Notes under the pieces: generated by a model
Databases searched by the model: none
What the model saw: only the letters and a program-made list of their open reading frames with translations
What the model was told of the DNA's origin: nothing
Made by a program: the position numbers and the translations under genes
Shown: piece after piece, positions 1 through 12,403 of the stretch
How positions within the stretch are numbered: the first letter of the stretch is position 1
Layout: each line of letters opens with the position of its first letter
NCBI GenBank assembly: GCA_033980235.1
Contig: CM067075.1
Span: 18,674,844 to 18,738,843, forward strand
DNA length: 64,000 nt
DNA from: Diadema setosum
Lineage: Eukaryota; Echinodermata; Echinoidea; Diadematoida; Diadematidae
Direction of reading: 5' to 3'

Positions 1-1243
1 ATAAAACATGTATTCACCAAGATACAGGAGGTAACATTTTTGACCTTTGACCCTAATTTACATACCCAAGAAGGTACCCGATCAAGTAGTTGTTATTTTA
101 TGAATTAATGTACGTGACATAAACTAAACATGTGCAAAATATTGGGCTGATAGAGCTTGTTTTTCTTGAGTTATTGCAAAGAAAGTTGCAGAAAGAAAGG
201 AATATGAAAATACATGGAAGATAAACTTTAATTTCAACCAAGTTTTTGGGCATGATGCCGACTCCGTATGAAAAAACGAAGGGCACATTAACGATAGCCC
301 AAAGTCTCAGCTACAACATACTATAATATGGGAGAAATTCACCGAAGCATAAGTGAGCTAGTGCTCGATAAAGATAGTCATGTCAGTTTTCATTTCCAGA
401 AAAACTGCACTCCCATAGAGATAACACGTAAACTGGTCAAATTTAACAATGTTACTTTTAATCCCTTTTTACGAGGTGATGCCGTCATCCAATCAAATTG
501 TTGTTATTATATATCTGAAAGACCATTTAATAAGCTACAACATATTGAAATTTGGACGAAAATCAACTAAAGAATAAGTGAGATATGCTTGAATGAACTT
601 GAAATTTGATGACGTCATTTTGAAAATTTACTTTTTTTACTTTATTAAGAAATTTTATATCTTTTCATCATTTTTCCTGCATCGCCAACCCATGAAATGA
701 CATGTACAACTCATCAGCATTCAGAATATGTAAAGAAAATAGGGGGTCATCGTCCATCCTGACGAGTAAAATTGGATTTAAAATTGGCGGTTTTTTGGCA
801 TTGTTGCACTGTATATCGCCATTGACGCGCGCGCGGAATTTCAACTTTGACGGGCTTGTGTGACGTCATATTGAGTCGGATTGACTTGAAACTTGGTAGA
901 AATATTCCTTGACATTTCAGGCATCTGATAAGTGTGAAAAAACGGGAAATTTCTATTGCGTATGAGCTGTGCGTGCGTATATGTGCGCGCGCGTACGCGC
1001 CCGTCCAATTTTTTCAATTTTTCAAAAAATGCTCCAATTGGTCTGAAACGTGTGCAAAAAAAAATTGAGCTCGATTTGAGCATACAAATATTTCAACGCG
1101 CGCGTACGCGCACGTTTGAAGAGAAAATATGAATTTTGATTATATGAGTAGAATGCGCTTGACTTGAAATATATGTGACGTAAATTTCATTGAAAATTTT
1201 CATTCCATTAAAGAGATATAATTGAGAATGTGTTTTCATTTAA

Positions 1244-1262
1244 TGACGTCATAGTGACGTCA
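1244..1262. promoter_or_regulatory. paired TGACGTCA palindromes (CRE/ATF-like), repeated in each unit
   Basis: Two perfect TGACGTCA octamers lie 3 bases apart here (1244-1251, 1255-1262). The pair recurs at 3792-3799/3803-3810 and 6390-6397/6401-6408. A further TGACGTCA is at 610-617 and its equivalents. The octamer is the known cAMP-response/ATF site in animals. Function here is untested, and repetition follows from the tandem duplication. Confidence 0.35.
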
Positions 1263-3983
1263 CGGTCGACTAATCACTATGATTTTATTTGAAGGCTCGT
1301 CTTTGGGACATGATACATGTATGGTATAATTTTGACATTGATAGGAAGAGGACTTTCCGAGATTAGCGATACACAACTTTTGAGGAGAAAGATCTTTTTT
1401 TTTTTTGTGACAACGGGAAGTTTAACACTAGACTTGGAATTTGTCAAGACTGACAAATTAGGTGATCCGATTTTTTTTATAATCAATGATTCGAGTCCTG
1501 ATCGCAATAGGCATGACCATACCGGTTTCATCTGTGTTTAGAGACATTGGACGTGTGATATTTGGATTCTCATTTAGAAAAGAGAGACAGGTCTGCTGTC
1601 TTTGTTACCAAATTCGGTATACACTATAACGAAGATACAGAATGAAGTATATTTGACCATTGACCCAACTTTGCACAGCCAAGATGGCATCTGAGCAAAA
1701 AGTGGTTATTTTGTGAAATGATTCTTGTAACATGGCCTTTGCGTGTGCAAAATATGGGAAAGATAGGACATGTATTCACCAAGATACAGGTTAAAACATT
1801 TATGACCTTTGACCCTAATTTACATACCCAAGATGGTGTCTGATCAAGTAGTTGTTATTTTATGAAATAATGTACGTGACATAAACTAAACATGTGCAAA
1901 ATATGGGGATGATAGGGGCTGTTTTTCTTGAGTTATTGCAAAGAAAGTTGCAGAGAGAAAGAAATATCTCAATACATCGAAGATAAGTTTGATGTCAACC
2001 AAGTTTTTTGACGTAATCTCGGCGTCGTATGAAAAAATGGAGAATCACTGATGATAGCCCAAAGTCTCAGCTACAACATATTAAAATCTGGGAGAAATTT
2101 ACAGAAGAGTAAGTGAGGTAGTGCTCGATAAAGACCGTCATGTCAATTTTCATTTCCAGAAAAATTCCCTCCCATAGAGATAACACGTAAACTGGTTAAA
2201 TTTGACAAGGTTACATTATATCCATTTTCACGTGGTGAAGACATCATCCGATTAAAACTTTGATTAACAAAACTTAAAGAGTATTACATTGGCTACAACA
2301 TACTAAAATCTGGAAGAAATTCACCGAAGGGTAATTGAGCTAGTCGTCGATGAAGACAATCATGTCAATTTTCACATCTAGAAAAATTCCCTCCCATAGA
2401 GATAACACGTCATAATGAAGATAAAGAAAGAAGTACATATGACCTTTGACCCTACTTTGCACAGACAAGATGGCGTCTGAGCAAAAAGTGGTTATTTTGT
2501 GAAATGATTCTTGTAACATGGTCTTTACGTATGCAAAATATGGGAAAGATAAGACATGTATTCACCAAGATACAGGATGAAACATTTTTGACCTTTGACC
2601 CTAATTTACATACCCAAGAAGGTGCCCGATCAAGTAGTTGTTATTTTATGAAATAATGTACGTGACATAAACTAAACATGTGCAAAATATTGGGCTGATA
2701 GAGCTTGTTTTTCTTAAGTTATTGCAAAGAAAGTTGCAGAAAGAAAGGAATATGAAAATACATGGAAGATAAGCTTTAATTTCAACCAAGTTTTTGGGCA
2801 TGATGCCGACTCCGTATGAAAAAACGAAGGGCACACTCACGATAGCCCAAAGTCTCAGCTACAACATACTAAAATATGGGAGAAATTCACCGAAGCATAA
2901 GTGAGCTAGTGCTCGATAAAGATAGTCATGTCAGTTTTCATTTCCAGAAAAACTGCACTCCCATAGAGATAACACGTAAACTGGTCAAATTTAACAATGT
3001 TACTTTAAATCCCTTTTTACGAGGTGATGCCGTCATCCAATCAAATTGTTGTTATTATATATCTGAAAGACCATTTAATAAGCTACAACATATTGAAATT
3101 TGGACGAAAATCAACTAAAGAATAAGTGAGATATGCTTGAATGAACTTGAAATTTGATGACGTCATTTTGAAAATTTACTTTTTTAACTTTATTAAGAAA
3201 TTTGATATATTTTAATCATTTTTCAAGCATTGTCAACCCATGAAATGACATGTACAACTCATCAGCTTTCAGAATATGTAAAGAAAATGGGGGGTCACCG
3301 TCCATCCTGAAGAGTAAAATCGGATTTAAAATTGGCAGTTTTTTGGCATTGTTGCACTGTATATCGCCATTGACGCGCGCGCGGAATTTCAACTTTGACG
3401 GACCTGTATGACGTCATTTTGAGTGGAATTGACTTGAAACTTGGTAGAACTATTCCTTGACATTTCAGACATCCGATCAAAGTGAAAAAACGGGAAAATT
3501 TCATTGCATATGAGCTGTGCGTGCGTATATGTGCGCGCGCGTACGCGTCCGTCCGATTTTTTCAATTTTTCAAAAAATGCTCCAAATGGTCTGAAACGTG
3601 TGCAAAAAAATTTTGAGCTCGATTTGAGCATACAAATATTTCAACGCGCGCGTACGCGCACGTTTTAAGAGAAAATATGAATTTTGATTATATGAGTAGA
3701 ATGCGCTTGACTTGAACTATATGTGACGTAAATTTGATTGAAAAATTCCATTCCATTAATGAGATATGATTGAAAATGTGTTTTCATATAATGACGTCAT
3801 AGTGACGTCACGGTCGACTGATCACTACGATTTTACTTGACCCGTCGTCTTTGGGACATGATACACATATGGTATAATTTTGACATTGATAGGAAGAGGA
3901 CTTTCTGAGCTAATCGATACACAAATTTTGTCCAGAAATAAAGAAGAAGAAGAAGGAAAACAAAGAATCAGTACAGATACAGA

Positions 3984-4013
3984 AGGTGATCCGAGAGGAT
4001 ACTCGGATCACCT
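3984..4013. repeat. 12-bp stem hairpin in tandem unit 2
   Basis: AGGTGATCCGAG and CTCGGATCACCT pair perfectly around a 6-base loop. A near-identical hairpin at 6576-6604 marks where unit 3 ends. CTAG lies about 14 bases past this hairpin. A hairpin just before CTRR is the usual 3' end of Helitrons, so this may be an element terminus. Unit 1 lacks the hairpin. Confidence 0.5.
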
Positions 4014-6610
4014 AAAGAAGAACCAACTAGACTTGGAATTTGTCAAGACTGACAAATTAGGTGATCCGATTTTTTTTTAATCAATGATTCGAGTCCTGAT
4101 CGCAATAGGCATGACCATATAGGTTTCATCTGTGTTTAGAGACATTGGACGTGTGATATTTGGATTCTCATTTAGAAAAGAGAGTCAGGTCTGCTATCTT
4201 TGTTACCAAATTCGGTATACACTATAACGAAGATACAGAATGAAGTATATTTGACCATTGACCCAACTTTGCACAGCCAAGATGGAATCTGAGCAAAAAG
4301 TGGTTATTTTGTGAAATGATTCTTGTAACATGGCCTTTGCGTGTGCAAAATATGGGAAAGATAGGACATGTATTCACCAAGATACAGGTTAAAACATTTA
4401 TGACCTTTGACCCTAATTTACATACCCAAGATGGTGTCTGATCAAGTAGTTGTTATTTTATGAAATAATGTACGTGACATAAACTAAACATGTGCAAAAT
4501 ATGGGGATGATAGGGGCTGTTTTTCTTGAGTTATTGCAAAGAAAGTTGCAGAGAGAAAGAAATATCTCAATACATCGAAGATAAGTTTGATGTCAACCAA
4601 GTTTTTTGACGTGATCTCGGCGTCGCATGAAAAAATGGAGAATCACTGATGATAGCCCAAAGTCTGAGCTACAACATATTAAAATCTGGGAGAAATTTAC
4701 AGAAGAGTAAGTGAGGTAGTGCTCGATAAAGACCGTCATGTCAATTTTCATTTCCAGAAAAATTCCCTCCCATAGAGATAACACGTAAACTGGTTAAATT
4801 TGACAAGGTTACATTATATCTATTTTCACGAGGTGAAGACATCCTCCGATTAAAACTTTGATTAACAAAACTTAAAGAGTATTACATTGGCTACAACATA
4901 CTAAAATCTGGAAGAAATTCACCGAAGGGTAATTGAGCTAGTCGTCGATAAAGACAATCATGTCAATTTTCACATCTAGAAAAATTCCCTCCCATAAAGA
5001 TAACACGTCATAATGAAGATAAAGAAAGAAGTACATATGACCTTTGACCCTACTTTGCACAGACAAGATGGCGTCTGAGCAAAAAGTGGTTATTTTGTGA
5101 AATGATTCTTGTAACATGGTGTTTACGTATGCAAAATATGGGAAAGATAAGACATGTATTCACCAAGATACAGGATGAAACATTTTTGACCTTTGACCCT
5201 AATTTACATACCCAAGAAGGTGCCCGATTAAGTAGTTGTTATTTTATGAAATAATGTACGTGACATAAACTAAACATGTGCAAAATATTGGGCTGATAGA
5301 GCTTGTTTTTCTTGAGTTATTGCAAAGAAAGTTGCAGAAAGAAAGGAATATGAAAATACATGGAAGATAAGCTTTAATTTCAACCAAATTTTTGGGCATG
5401 ATGACGACTCCGTATGAAAAAACGAAGGACACACTTACGATAGCCCAAAGTCTCAGCTACAACATACTAAAATATGGGAGAAATTCACCGAAGCATAAGT
5501 GAGCTAGTGCTCGATAAAGATAGTCATGTCAGTTTTCATTTCCAGAAAAACTGCACTCCCATAGAGATAACACGTAAACTGGTCAAATTTAACAATGTTA
5601 CTTTTAATCCCTTTTTACGAGGTGATGCCGTCATCCAATCAAATTGTTGTTATTATATATCTGAAAGACCATTTAATAAGCTACAACATATTGAAATTTG
5701 GACGAAAATCAACTAAAGAATAAGTGAGATATGCTTGAATGAACTTGAAATTTGATGACGTCATTTTGAAAATTTACTTTTTTAACTTTATTAAGAAATT
5801 TGATATATTTTAATCATTTTTCCAGCATTGCCAACCCATGAAATGACATGTACATCTCATCAGCTTTCAGAATATGTAAAGAAAATGGGGGGTCACCGTC
5901 CATCCTGACGAGTAAAATCGGATTTAAAATTGGCAGTTTTTTGGCATTGTTGCACTGTATATCGCCATTGACGCGCGCGCGGAATTTCAACTTTGACGGA
6001 CCCGTATGACGTCATTTTGAGTGGGATTGACTTGAAACTTGGTAGAAATATTCCTTGACATTTCAGGCATCCGATAAGGGTAAAAAAACGGGAAATTTCT
6101 ATTGCATATGAGCTGTGCGGGCGTATGTGTGCGCGCGCGTACGCGTCCGTCCAATTTTTTCAATTTTTCAAAAAATGCTCCAATTGGTCTGAAACGTGTC
6201 CAAAAAAAATTTGAGCTCGATTTGAGCATACAAATATTTCAACGCGCGCGTACGCGCACGTTTTAAGAGAAAATATGAATTTTGAGAATATGAGTAGAAT
6301 GCGCATAACTTGAAATATATGTGACATAAATTTCATTGAAAAATTCTATTCCATTAATGAGATATGATGGAGAATGTGTTTTCATATAATGACGTCATAG
6401 TGACGTCACGGTCGACTGATCAGTATTATACATTAGATCTGTCGTCTTTGGGACATGATACATATATGGTATAATTTTGAAATTGATAGGACGAGGACTT
6501 TCTGAGCTAACCTCTACACAAATTTTGTCCAGAAATAAAGAAGAAGAACCAACAAAGAATCCGTACAGATACAGAAGGTGATCCGAAGGATACTCGGATC
6601 ACCTAAAAAG

Positions 6611-6834
6611 AATACTTTCGAAGTCGAAAGTCTTATGACTGGGGCGATGGTAAATCAGTGTTGTAGGTAATAAATCAATCATTGTTCGAATTTCTTACAA
6701 ACATTATAGTCTCAAAAAGATTTCTTTACTTAACTGTAATACGGATACGAAAGCATTGTATATTTAGTTTTGTTTACGAGAACAGTGGATTATTATACAC
6801 GTAGGTAAGCAGAATAAAATTTTTTTGTACTTGA
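6611..6834. other. unique AT-rich spacer
   Basis: It lies between the tandem array and the next element. A short inverted pair, ACTTTCGAAGTCGAAAGT-like, is seen at about 6613-6631; nothing else is recognised. Confidence 0.6.
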
Positions 6835-7917
6835 CAGTCAGTCCGCAGCACCCGATAATTCGCTCGTATTTATTCAACTCGTATGCAAGCCCGCTCTAGG
6901 CTTGCATATGGTAATGAGCTGCGTAAGGGGATTTTGTCCTTGGGCTTTCGACAACCAAAGTACACCTTATGTTCACAAATATGGTATCAAATTCAAGGAA
7001 AATATGGAAACTATCGTCACATGTGACTCAAATTATTGTAAATGAAAAATATCATAGCGTAATTTGAGCTTGAAAACTGATGAAAAAAGTAATTCGTGCA
7101 GTACACGTTCAAAACGTCAAAAAAAAAAATTACCAAATTCACCTTGCGTCTCAATGAAAATGCTTTATTTGGTAGTCCATCTCCTAATCTTTGTATCAAT
7201 GTAAAAATCTTGACAATTTGTTGCTTAATCCGGTCAGGAACCAGTAAAATATACATCGATGTCAGTGCTGATCAGCTTGAAACCGTGCAATCTCAAGACG
7301 TCATTACGCTGCTACATAACGGTTTCATGCCACTTGCGGTTTCTTGGCACGCGTGTAGTTCAAGCGCTGAATGCAAGCACTGTCCAATGAGAGAGCTCTT
7401 TCGCGCCACTGTACACTTTGTGTGGAGCATACTTCCGGCTTAGGAGTGAATTTTACAGACATTTCAAAACGGAAAAACTAGTATAAATCATGCTCGCGTC
7501 TCCTTGACTGCAATATATGATTAGCATCTAAGTTTCCTCTCTACGAAAAAGCCAAAATCAGAAACAACAGTTTCTTAATCCGGTCAGGAACCAAAAAAGA
7601 ACTTTAGACGACAAAATCTTCCGTGAAAAGCAGATAAAATTTACGCAAATTCAACTGATTATATAGTCATGATAAGATCAGATATTATACGCAAATTTAG
7701 TATCAAAATAAAGATCAAAGTCTGAAGAACAAGTTACCGTGACTTGTAGCCATGACGAATGTATGTACAAGTCGCTACACTGTGAAAACCATAGCCCTAT
7801 CAAAGTCTCGCAAAATCTCGAACGACGAGACACCTTTCGAACGCAACGATCGTCAACGAGAGTGCTGAATAAATCTTGCCGGATCGGCTCATTAGCATAC
7901 GTGCTGCGGACTGACTG
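6835..7917 (+). mobile_element. non-autonomous DNA element with 17-bp terminal inverted repeats, copy A
   Basis: It begins CAGTCAGTCCGCAGCAC and ends with the exact reverse complement. It is flanked by TTGA at 6831-6834 and 7918-7921, a likely 4-base target duplication. A second copy lies inverted at 24013-25177 with the same internal order. An inner phrase, CTTAATCCGGTCAGGAACCA, occurs twice (about 7225 and 7572). A 115-codon frame at 7096-7443 is not kept in the other copy and has no recognisable domain, so I do not call it a gene. The superfamily is unknown to me. Confidence 0.85.
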
Positions 7918-8159
7918 TTGAAAGCCTGTTTACGTTGATGTCATAATAGAGTGTGTTTTTTTTTTTGTTTTGTTTTGTTAGACTTGTCCTACACAGAAGT
8001 AACAATATAGCCCTAACATGCCTAACGTTGATATACTTGCATACACGTTTGTGTGTATGTACAATCCATGTTGATCAAGGACAATATAGATTAGGCCCCT
8101 AATAGAAACTGATTTATCAGTGCACTTTCGTGCCCCAAGGGTGCACGTCACGAGACCGA
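7918..8159. other. unique sequence with T/G-rich tract
   Basis: A T-run followed by GTTTTGTTTTG lies at about 7958-7978. Nothing coding is recognised. Confidence 0.5.
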
Positions 8160-8287
8160 CACCCACGAGTCATACAGCCCACGACTTATGCAGCCCACAA
8201 GTCATACAGCCCACGAGTTATACATCAGCTCACAAGTCATACAGCCCACTAGTTATATGGCTCACGAGTCATACAGCCCATGAGGTC
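8160..8287. repeat. minisatellite, ~18-base unit
   Basis: Units of the form CCCACGAGTCATACAG recur about seven times with small changes (CACGACTTATGCAG, CACAAGTCATACAG, CACTAGTTATATGG). The array is short and imperfect and has no link to a gene. Confidence 0.8.
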
Positions 8288-8399
8288 AACACTACGCAGA
8301 AAAGGCTCACGAAACCGACACTAAACAATAAAGGCCAACACTCCGCTGATACTCGAGCTCTGTAGTGGCATTATTGGGCATAAGATATGCCCTTTCGTT

Positions 8400-9888
8400 C
8401 TTATGTATCCAAACTGTATTTACTTTATTTTTTTGTTACCCCAGTCTGACAAAAGATGAAATAGTTAGTGAGATATCAGCAAGTTATGTAGGCCCATAAG
8501 GCATAATAACAAAGAGACACAGAACAAAAATGACGTATGTGTTTATGGAGTTTTAACTGTAGTGCACCAGGAGGTGGACTGTACTTCTCAAGAAAAAGAA
8601 GAAGACCCCCCCCCCCAAAAAAAAAAAGTTTATGTTTGCTTTTGCTCTAAACAGCAAAACAACTCAAGCGTGGGCCGGGTGGACTCTTTTCACTGTTCGG
8701 GATACTCAATTCACCTATACATCTTAACCAAAGCAAAACGCCACGTTCATACTATAATAAACGCATCACTATCTTTGGAAAATCATATCATTTGGTATGT
8801 CAAAGCTGAATAAATCATGTCTGTCGAGGTTATGGGTCAACAAAACACATTGGTTCCAATTACCGAATCTTTGAAGGACTTCCACAGCTTCGCCCTACCT
8901 ACCATTTATTGAGAATTTTTTCCTTTTAATTAGAGAACTTCAAAGCGGATATTATTTCAGATAAGGCAATGGGCATTGTTATGTATACAGATGTGTAGGA
9001 CAAAATTGAATGAATGCATTTCTCAAGCTGCGATATTACGATAAGAAATGAATGAAGTGGCAGATGGGTGATAGCTATTGCGAAAATATGGAGATGCAGG
9101 AAAAAAAAACAACAACATTACTCTCGGCCTTTATAGCTGATTATTAAGCAAACGACACGTCGTTGTATAGAGATTTTTTAAAAAAAAGAGAAGACTCTTG
9201 ATTTCCGGAACACAAAAGTACATGTTAAAACATAGGGCGTTTTGCACCAAGTAGCTGGCCCTACATTCTTGTAATTTGTAATGACAATGATAATGAATAA
9301 CATTTATCGCATAATACTGATGTTTTTAAGCGCATCAATCCGGAAAAAAAGTATGGTATTGAGGTAAAATACAGCATTATGTACATAATAGTTATGATGT
9401 AACGACATCGACAACAGCAACAAAATTGAGATTGAGTAAACAGATAAGTTTTCAACAATGACTTGAACTTGTCAACATTTCAGCATTACGAATAACGAAT
9501 ATTAGGCGTACATTGTACTACAATGTATTGTCATTATGCATGTACTTCTGAGATATACAAAGCTCTCTTGAAAAGACACACATGATATCGGCACTTCTCG
9601 TAGTCGGCATTTCAATAAACACACACAAAAAATAAAGTCCGTGTGTATGTCCAGCGCAGCGCCAAAAAGACGCCACTTCACAAAAAGGAGGCTTCTTGTA
9701 TAGCGGATGAAACCCCATGTTCCCACAGCAAATGTTAAGCAGTCCGCCCTCTAGCGGCCAAATACATCGTAACCCTTGTTATCCACATTCCACAGGGAGC
9801 GAGCTGGCCCCATTCATCTCTTTGTATTACATCATCAGTGGGCTGGTCCACACAACTCCTCAAACATATTATACGTAAGAACTGTCGG
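8400..9888. other. no gene seen; unique sequence
   Basis: This is AT-rich DNA with a C-run next to an A-run at about 8606-8628. Frames are short, overlapping and without recognisable motifs. Confidence 0.5.
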
Positions 9889-9893
9889 TCATA

Positions 9894-11616
9894 TCAAGAG
9901 GTTTTATACATGGAGTAGCAACAGTTTTATTCCCTTTGATCTCATGTTTGATGCCGCCACTAAGAAATATTACACTGTATGTGCTAAACTGGAGCTGCCT
10001 CACAGATAATAAGACAATTGACTAGTGTCTCATTGCATAATCACCAGCCACTTTCAAAGGAAGATATGTCTTTGTGATGGTAATTACTTTTCGCTACCCC
10101 TTCTTAATAAAAGGTAGGTGGTACCAAGGAAGTTTTATACATTGGAGTTCCAACTGGCTGTGATTATTCAAACGGTTGTCAGATTTCTATTGATGTACAA
10201 AGGAATTCCACAGGTGCACTTGTGCCTTTGATGATCGATGTTCCTTGCCGGCGTCTTGCTCAGCATTCTGAAGATTAATTTTGAACGTTATAATAATTTT
10301 GGCCATATTTTGCTTATCTATTTATTAAATGAAATGAAATTTCAATTAATGATAAAGCATGTAAAACAAAACATTTACGTCCAGAAATTACCGCAAAAGT
10401 GTAAATCTGAGCTGTATCATGTGAAAATGCTTAAAACTGTACCATCCTGGAAAGCTGGTTTTATCACCTTTCGGCTTAGTTTCCACAAATCAAACCAATA
10501 TGGAATAATCTTCAAGTATAATTCTGTATTGATAGATATATCAGATTAGTGCCCGCATATGCCCAGTCGAGTAATTTTCATCTTCATTTCAGCATTTTTT
10601 GCTCAATTTCTATTCGCGCATCCTCATGTCTGTACCACCTACCTTTTATAAGAAGGGATAGCGAAAAGTAATTACCATCACAAAGAAATATCTTCCTTTA
10701 AAAGTGGCTAGTGATTATGCAATGAGACACGAGTCAATTGTCTTCCTATCTGCGCGGCAGATCCTGTTTTGCTCATGCTTCAAATATTTTTGAGCGGCGG
10801 CTTCGAACATCTAGCAAAGGAAATAAGACGGTTGTGACTCCATTCTCTAGAACCTCCTTGGTGGTACAGACACGAGGATGCGCGAATAGAAATTGAGCAA
10901 AAAATGCTGAAATAAAGCTGAAAATTACTCGACTGGGCAAAACAAAACAAAAGCAAAAGCAAAAGCAAAACAGGATCTGCCGCGCAGATAGGAAGACAAT
11001 TGACTCGTGTCTCATTGCATAATCACTAGCCACTTTTAAAGGAAGATATTTCTTTGTGATGGTAATTACTTTTCGCTATCCCTTCTTATAAAAGGTAGGT
11101 GGTACAGACATGAGGATGCGCGAATAGAAATTGAGCAAAAAATGCTGAAATGAAGATGAAAATTACTCGACTGGGCATATGCGGGCACTAATCTGATATA
11201 TCTATCAATAAAGAATTATACTTGAAGATTATTCCATATTACTTTTAATTGGGGAAATTAAGCCGAAAAGTGATAAAACCAGCTTTCCAGGATGGTACAA
11301 TCTTAAACATTTTCACATGATACAGCTCTGATTTACACTTTTGTGCAAATTTTTGGACGGAATTGACTTTTGTTTTACATGCTTTATCATTAAGTGAAAT
11401 TTCATTTCATTTAATGAATAAATAGGCAAAATATGGCCAACATTATGATAACGTTCAAAATAAATCTTCACAGATTGCTCAGCAAGACGGCGGCGTCGAA
11501 CATCGATTATCAAAGGCACAAGTGCACCTGTAGAATTCTTTTGTACATCAGTGGAAATCTGACAACTGTTTGACTAATTACAGCCAGTTGGAACTCCATG
11601 TATAAAACCTCCTTGG
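9894..11616. mobile_element. foldback-rearranged element of the TCAAGGAGG family
   Basis: The ends are TCAAGAGGTTTTATACATGG on the left and its near reverse complement ending CCTCCTTGG on the right. TCATA is duplicated at 9889-9893 and 11617-11621. The interior holds a very long inverted repeat: about 10130-10760 pairs with about 10975-11610, centred near 10868. The non-palindromic core includes an AAAGC repeat at about 10938-10968. The simple, non-palindromic form of the same family is at 37532-38285, so this copy seems to be two opposed copies or a foldback. Confidence 0.75.
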
Positions 11617-11806
11617 TCATATCAGTGGATGGATTGAAACTTTTCATGATTTATTTGAATAGCAGAGCAAAATCTCTGCCATTCAAGAATATCTGTACAA
11701 AGTCCTTCGGCAGCTGTCGTTCCCCATGCATGCAAGAACGACCACCAAGACGAACTATTCAACAGACCTATTCTTAGATTCCCAACCACTCCACAAGTTA
11801 CTCCTT

Positions 11807-11957
11807 GGGGGTGTTTCATCAATTTAGTCAGCGCTGACAATTTCAGCAAAATCCTTGGTTTTGATTGGCTGAGAAGCTCTTGTCACTGACTGTTACCATG
11901 GTAATTGTCAGTGACTGACAACTTGTCAGGGCTGACAACTTTCATGAAACGGTTCCC
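11807..11957. mobile_element. small palindromic element (about 150 bases)
   Basis: GGGTGTTTCATCAA near the left end faces TTCATGAAACGGTTCCC at the right end. The interior has TCAGCGCTGACA and TGTCAGTGACTGACA inverted repeats. Its size and structure fit a MITE; the family is not known to me. Confidence 0.55.
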
Positions 11958-12403
11958 AGATGAACAAAATGTTTGCATTGGAAATCACTTCGAACTTTCC
12001 ATAATCTTTTTGCTTGGATTGTAACTTTCCATTTTAGATACATCATTTATACATCATTTAATGATTCAATGTCAAATATTATGATTTAATTATTTCTTTT
12101 TTTCTGCAGGATCCATAGTGAGACACAAAATAGTTTTCACTACGCGCCTGTGATGTGTCTCTATACATGATAGAGAAACAGTTGGAACTGACTCATTCTA
12201 TCATTCTTACCAAATATTTCTAGACATACTTACAGTTCTTTCAGCTTTCGTGGCATTCCACCTCCTCCATTGTTCTACAATATACACAATAAGCTGCAAC
12301 CATCATGGTGAAAACTCACGGATCTGGCGTCAAATCCTTTGCACTATGGGTGTATAAAAAGGGATAGCATTGCGGAGATACGTCTAGTCTGATATGATAG
12401 GAT
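11958..12403. other. no gene seen; unique sequence
   Basis: A short AT-rich interval between repeats. No motif is recognised. Confidence 0.5.

Larger units (their letters stand above)
1..6610. repeat. tandem array of a ~2.55 kb repeat unit (two full units plus a third ending at 6604)
   Basis: The same long sequence recurs at offsets of 2548 and 2598 bases; for example GGGAGAAATTCACCGAAGCA is at about 330, 2878 and 5476. The 50-base difference comes from an extra hairpin-bearing insert near 3940-4025. Copies differ by only a few percent. Inside each full unit the first ~790 bases are repeated in diverged form (compare 1 with 1758 and 2551). The unit contains GC-rich alternating purine-pyrimidine palindromes (GCGCGCGCGTACGCGC type) and several TGACGTCA palindromes. 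Reading frames of about 80 codons recur at 328-570, 2876-3118 and 5474-5716, but they simply follow the duplication. Unit 3 stops at a hairpin near 6604, after which the sequence is unique. Confidence 0.95.

Noticed and set aside
7096..7443. 115-codon frame inside the CAGTCAGTCC element
   Set aside because: Not kept intact in the sister copy and no transposase motif. Likely chance.
8160..8287. CRISPR array
   Set aside because: Units are adjacent, short and imperfect with no spacers, and the genome is eukaryotic.
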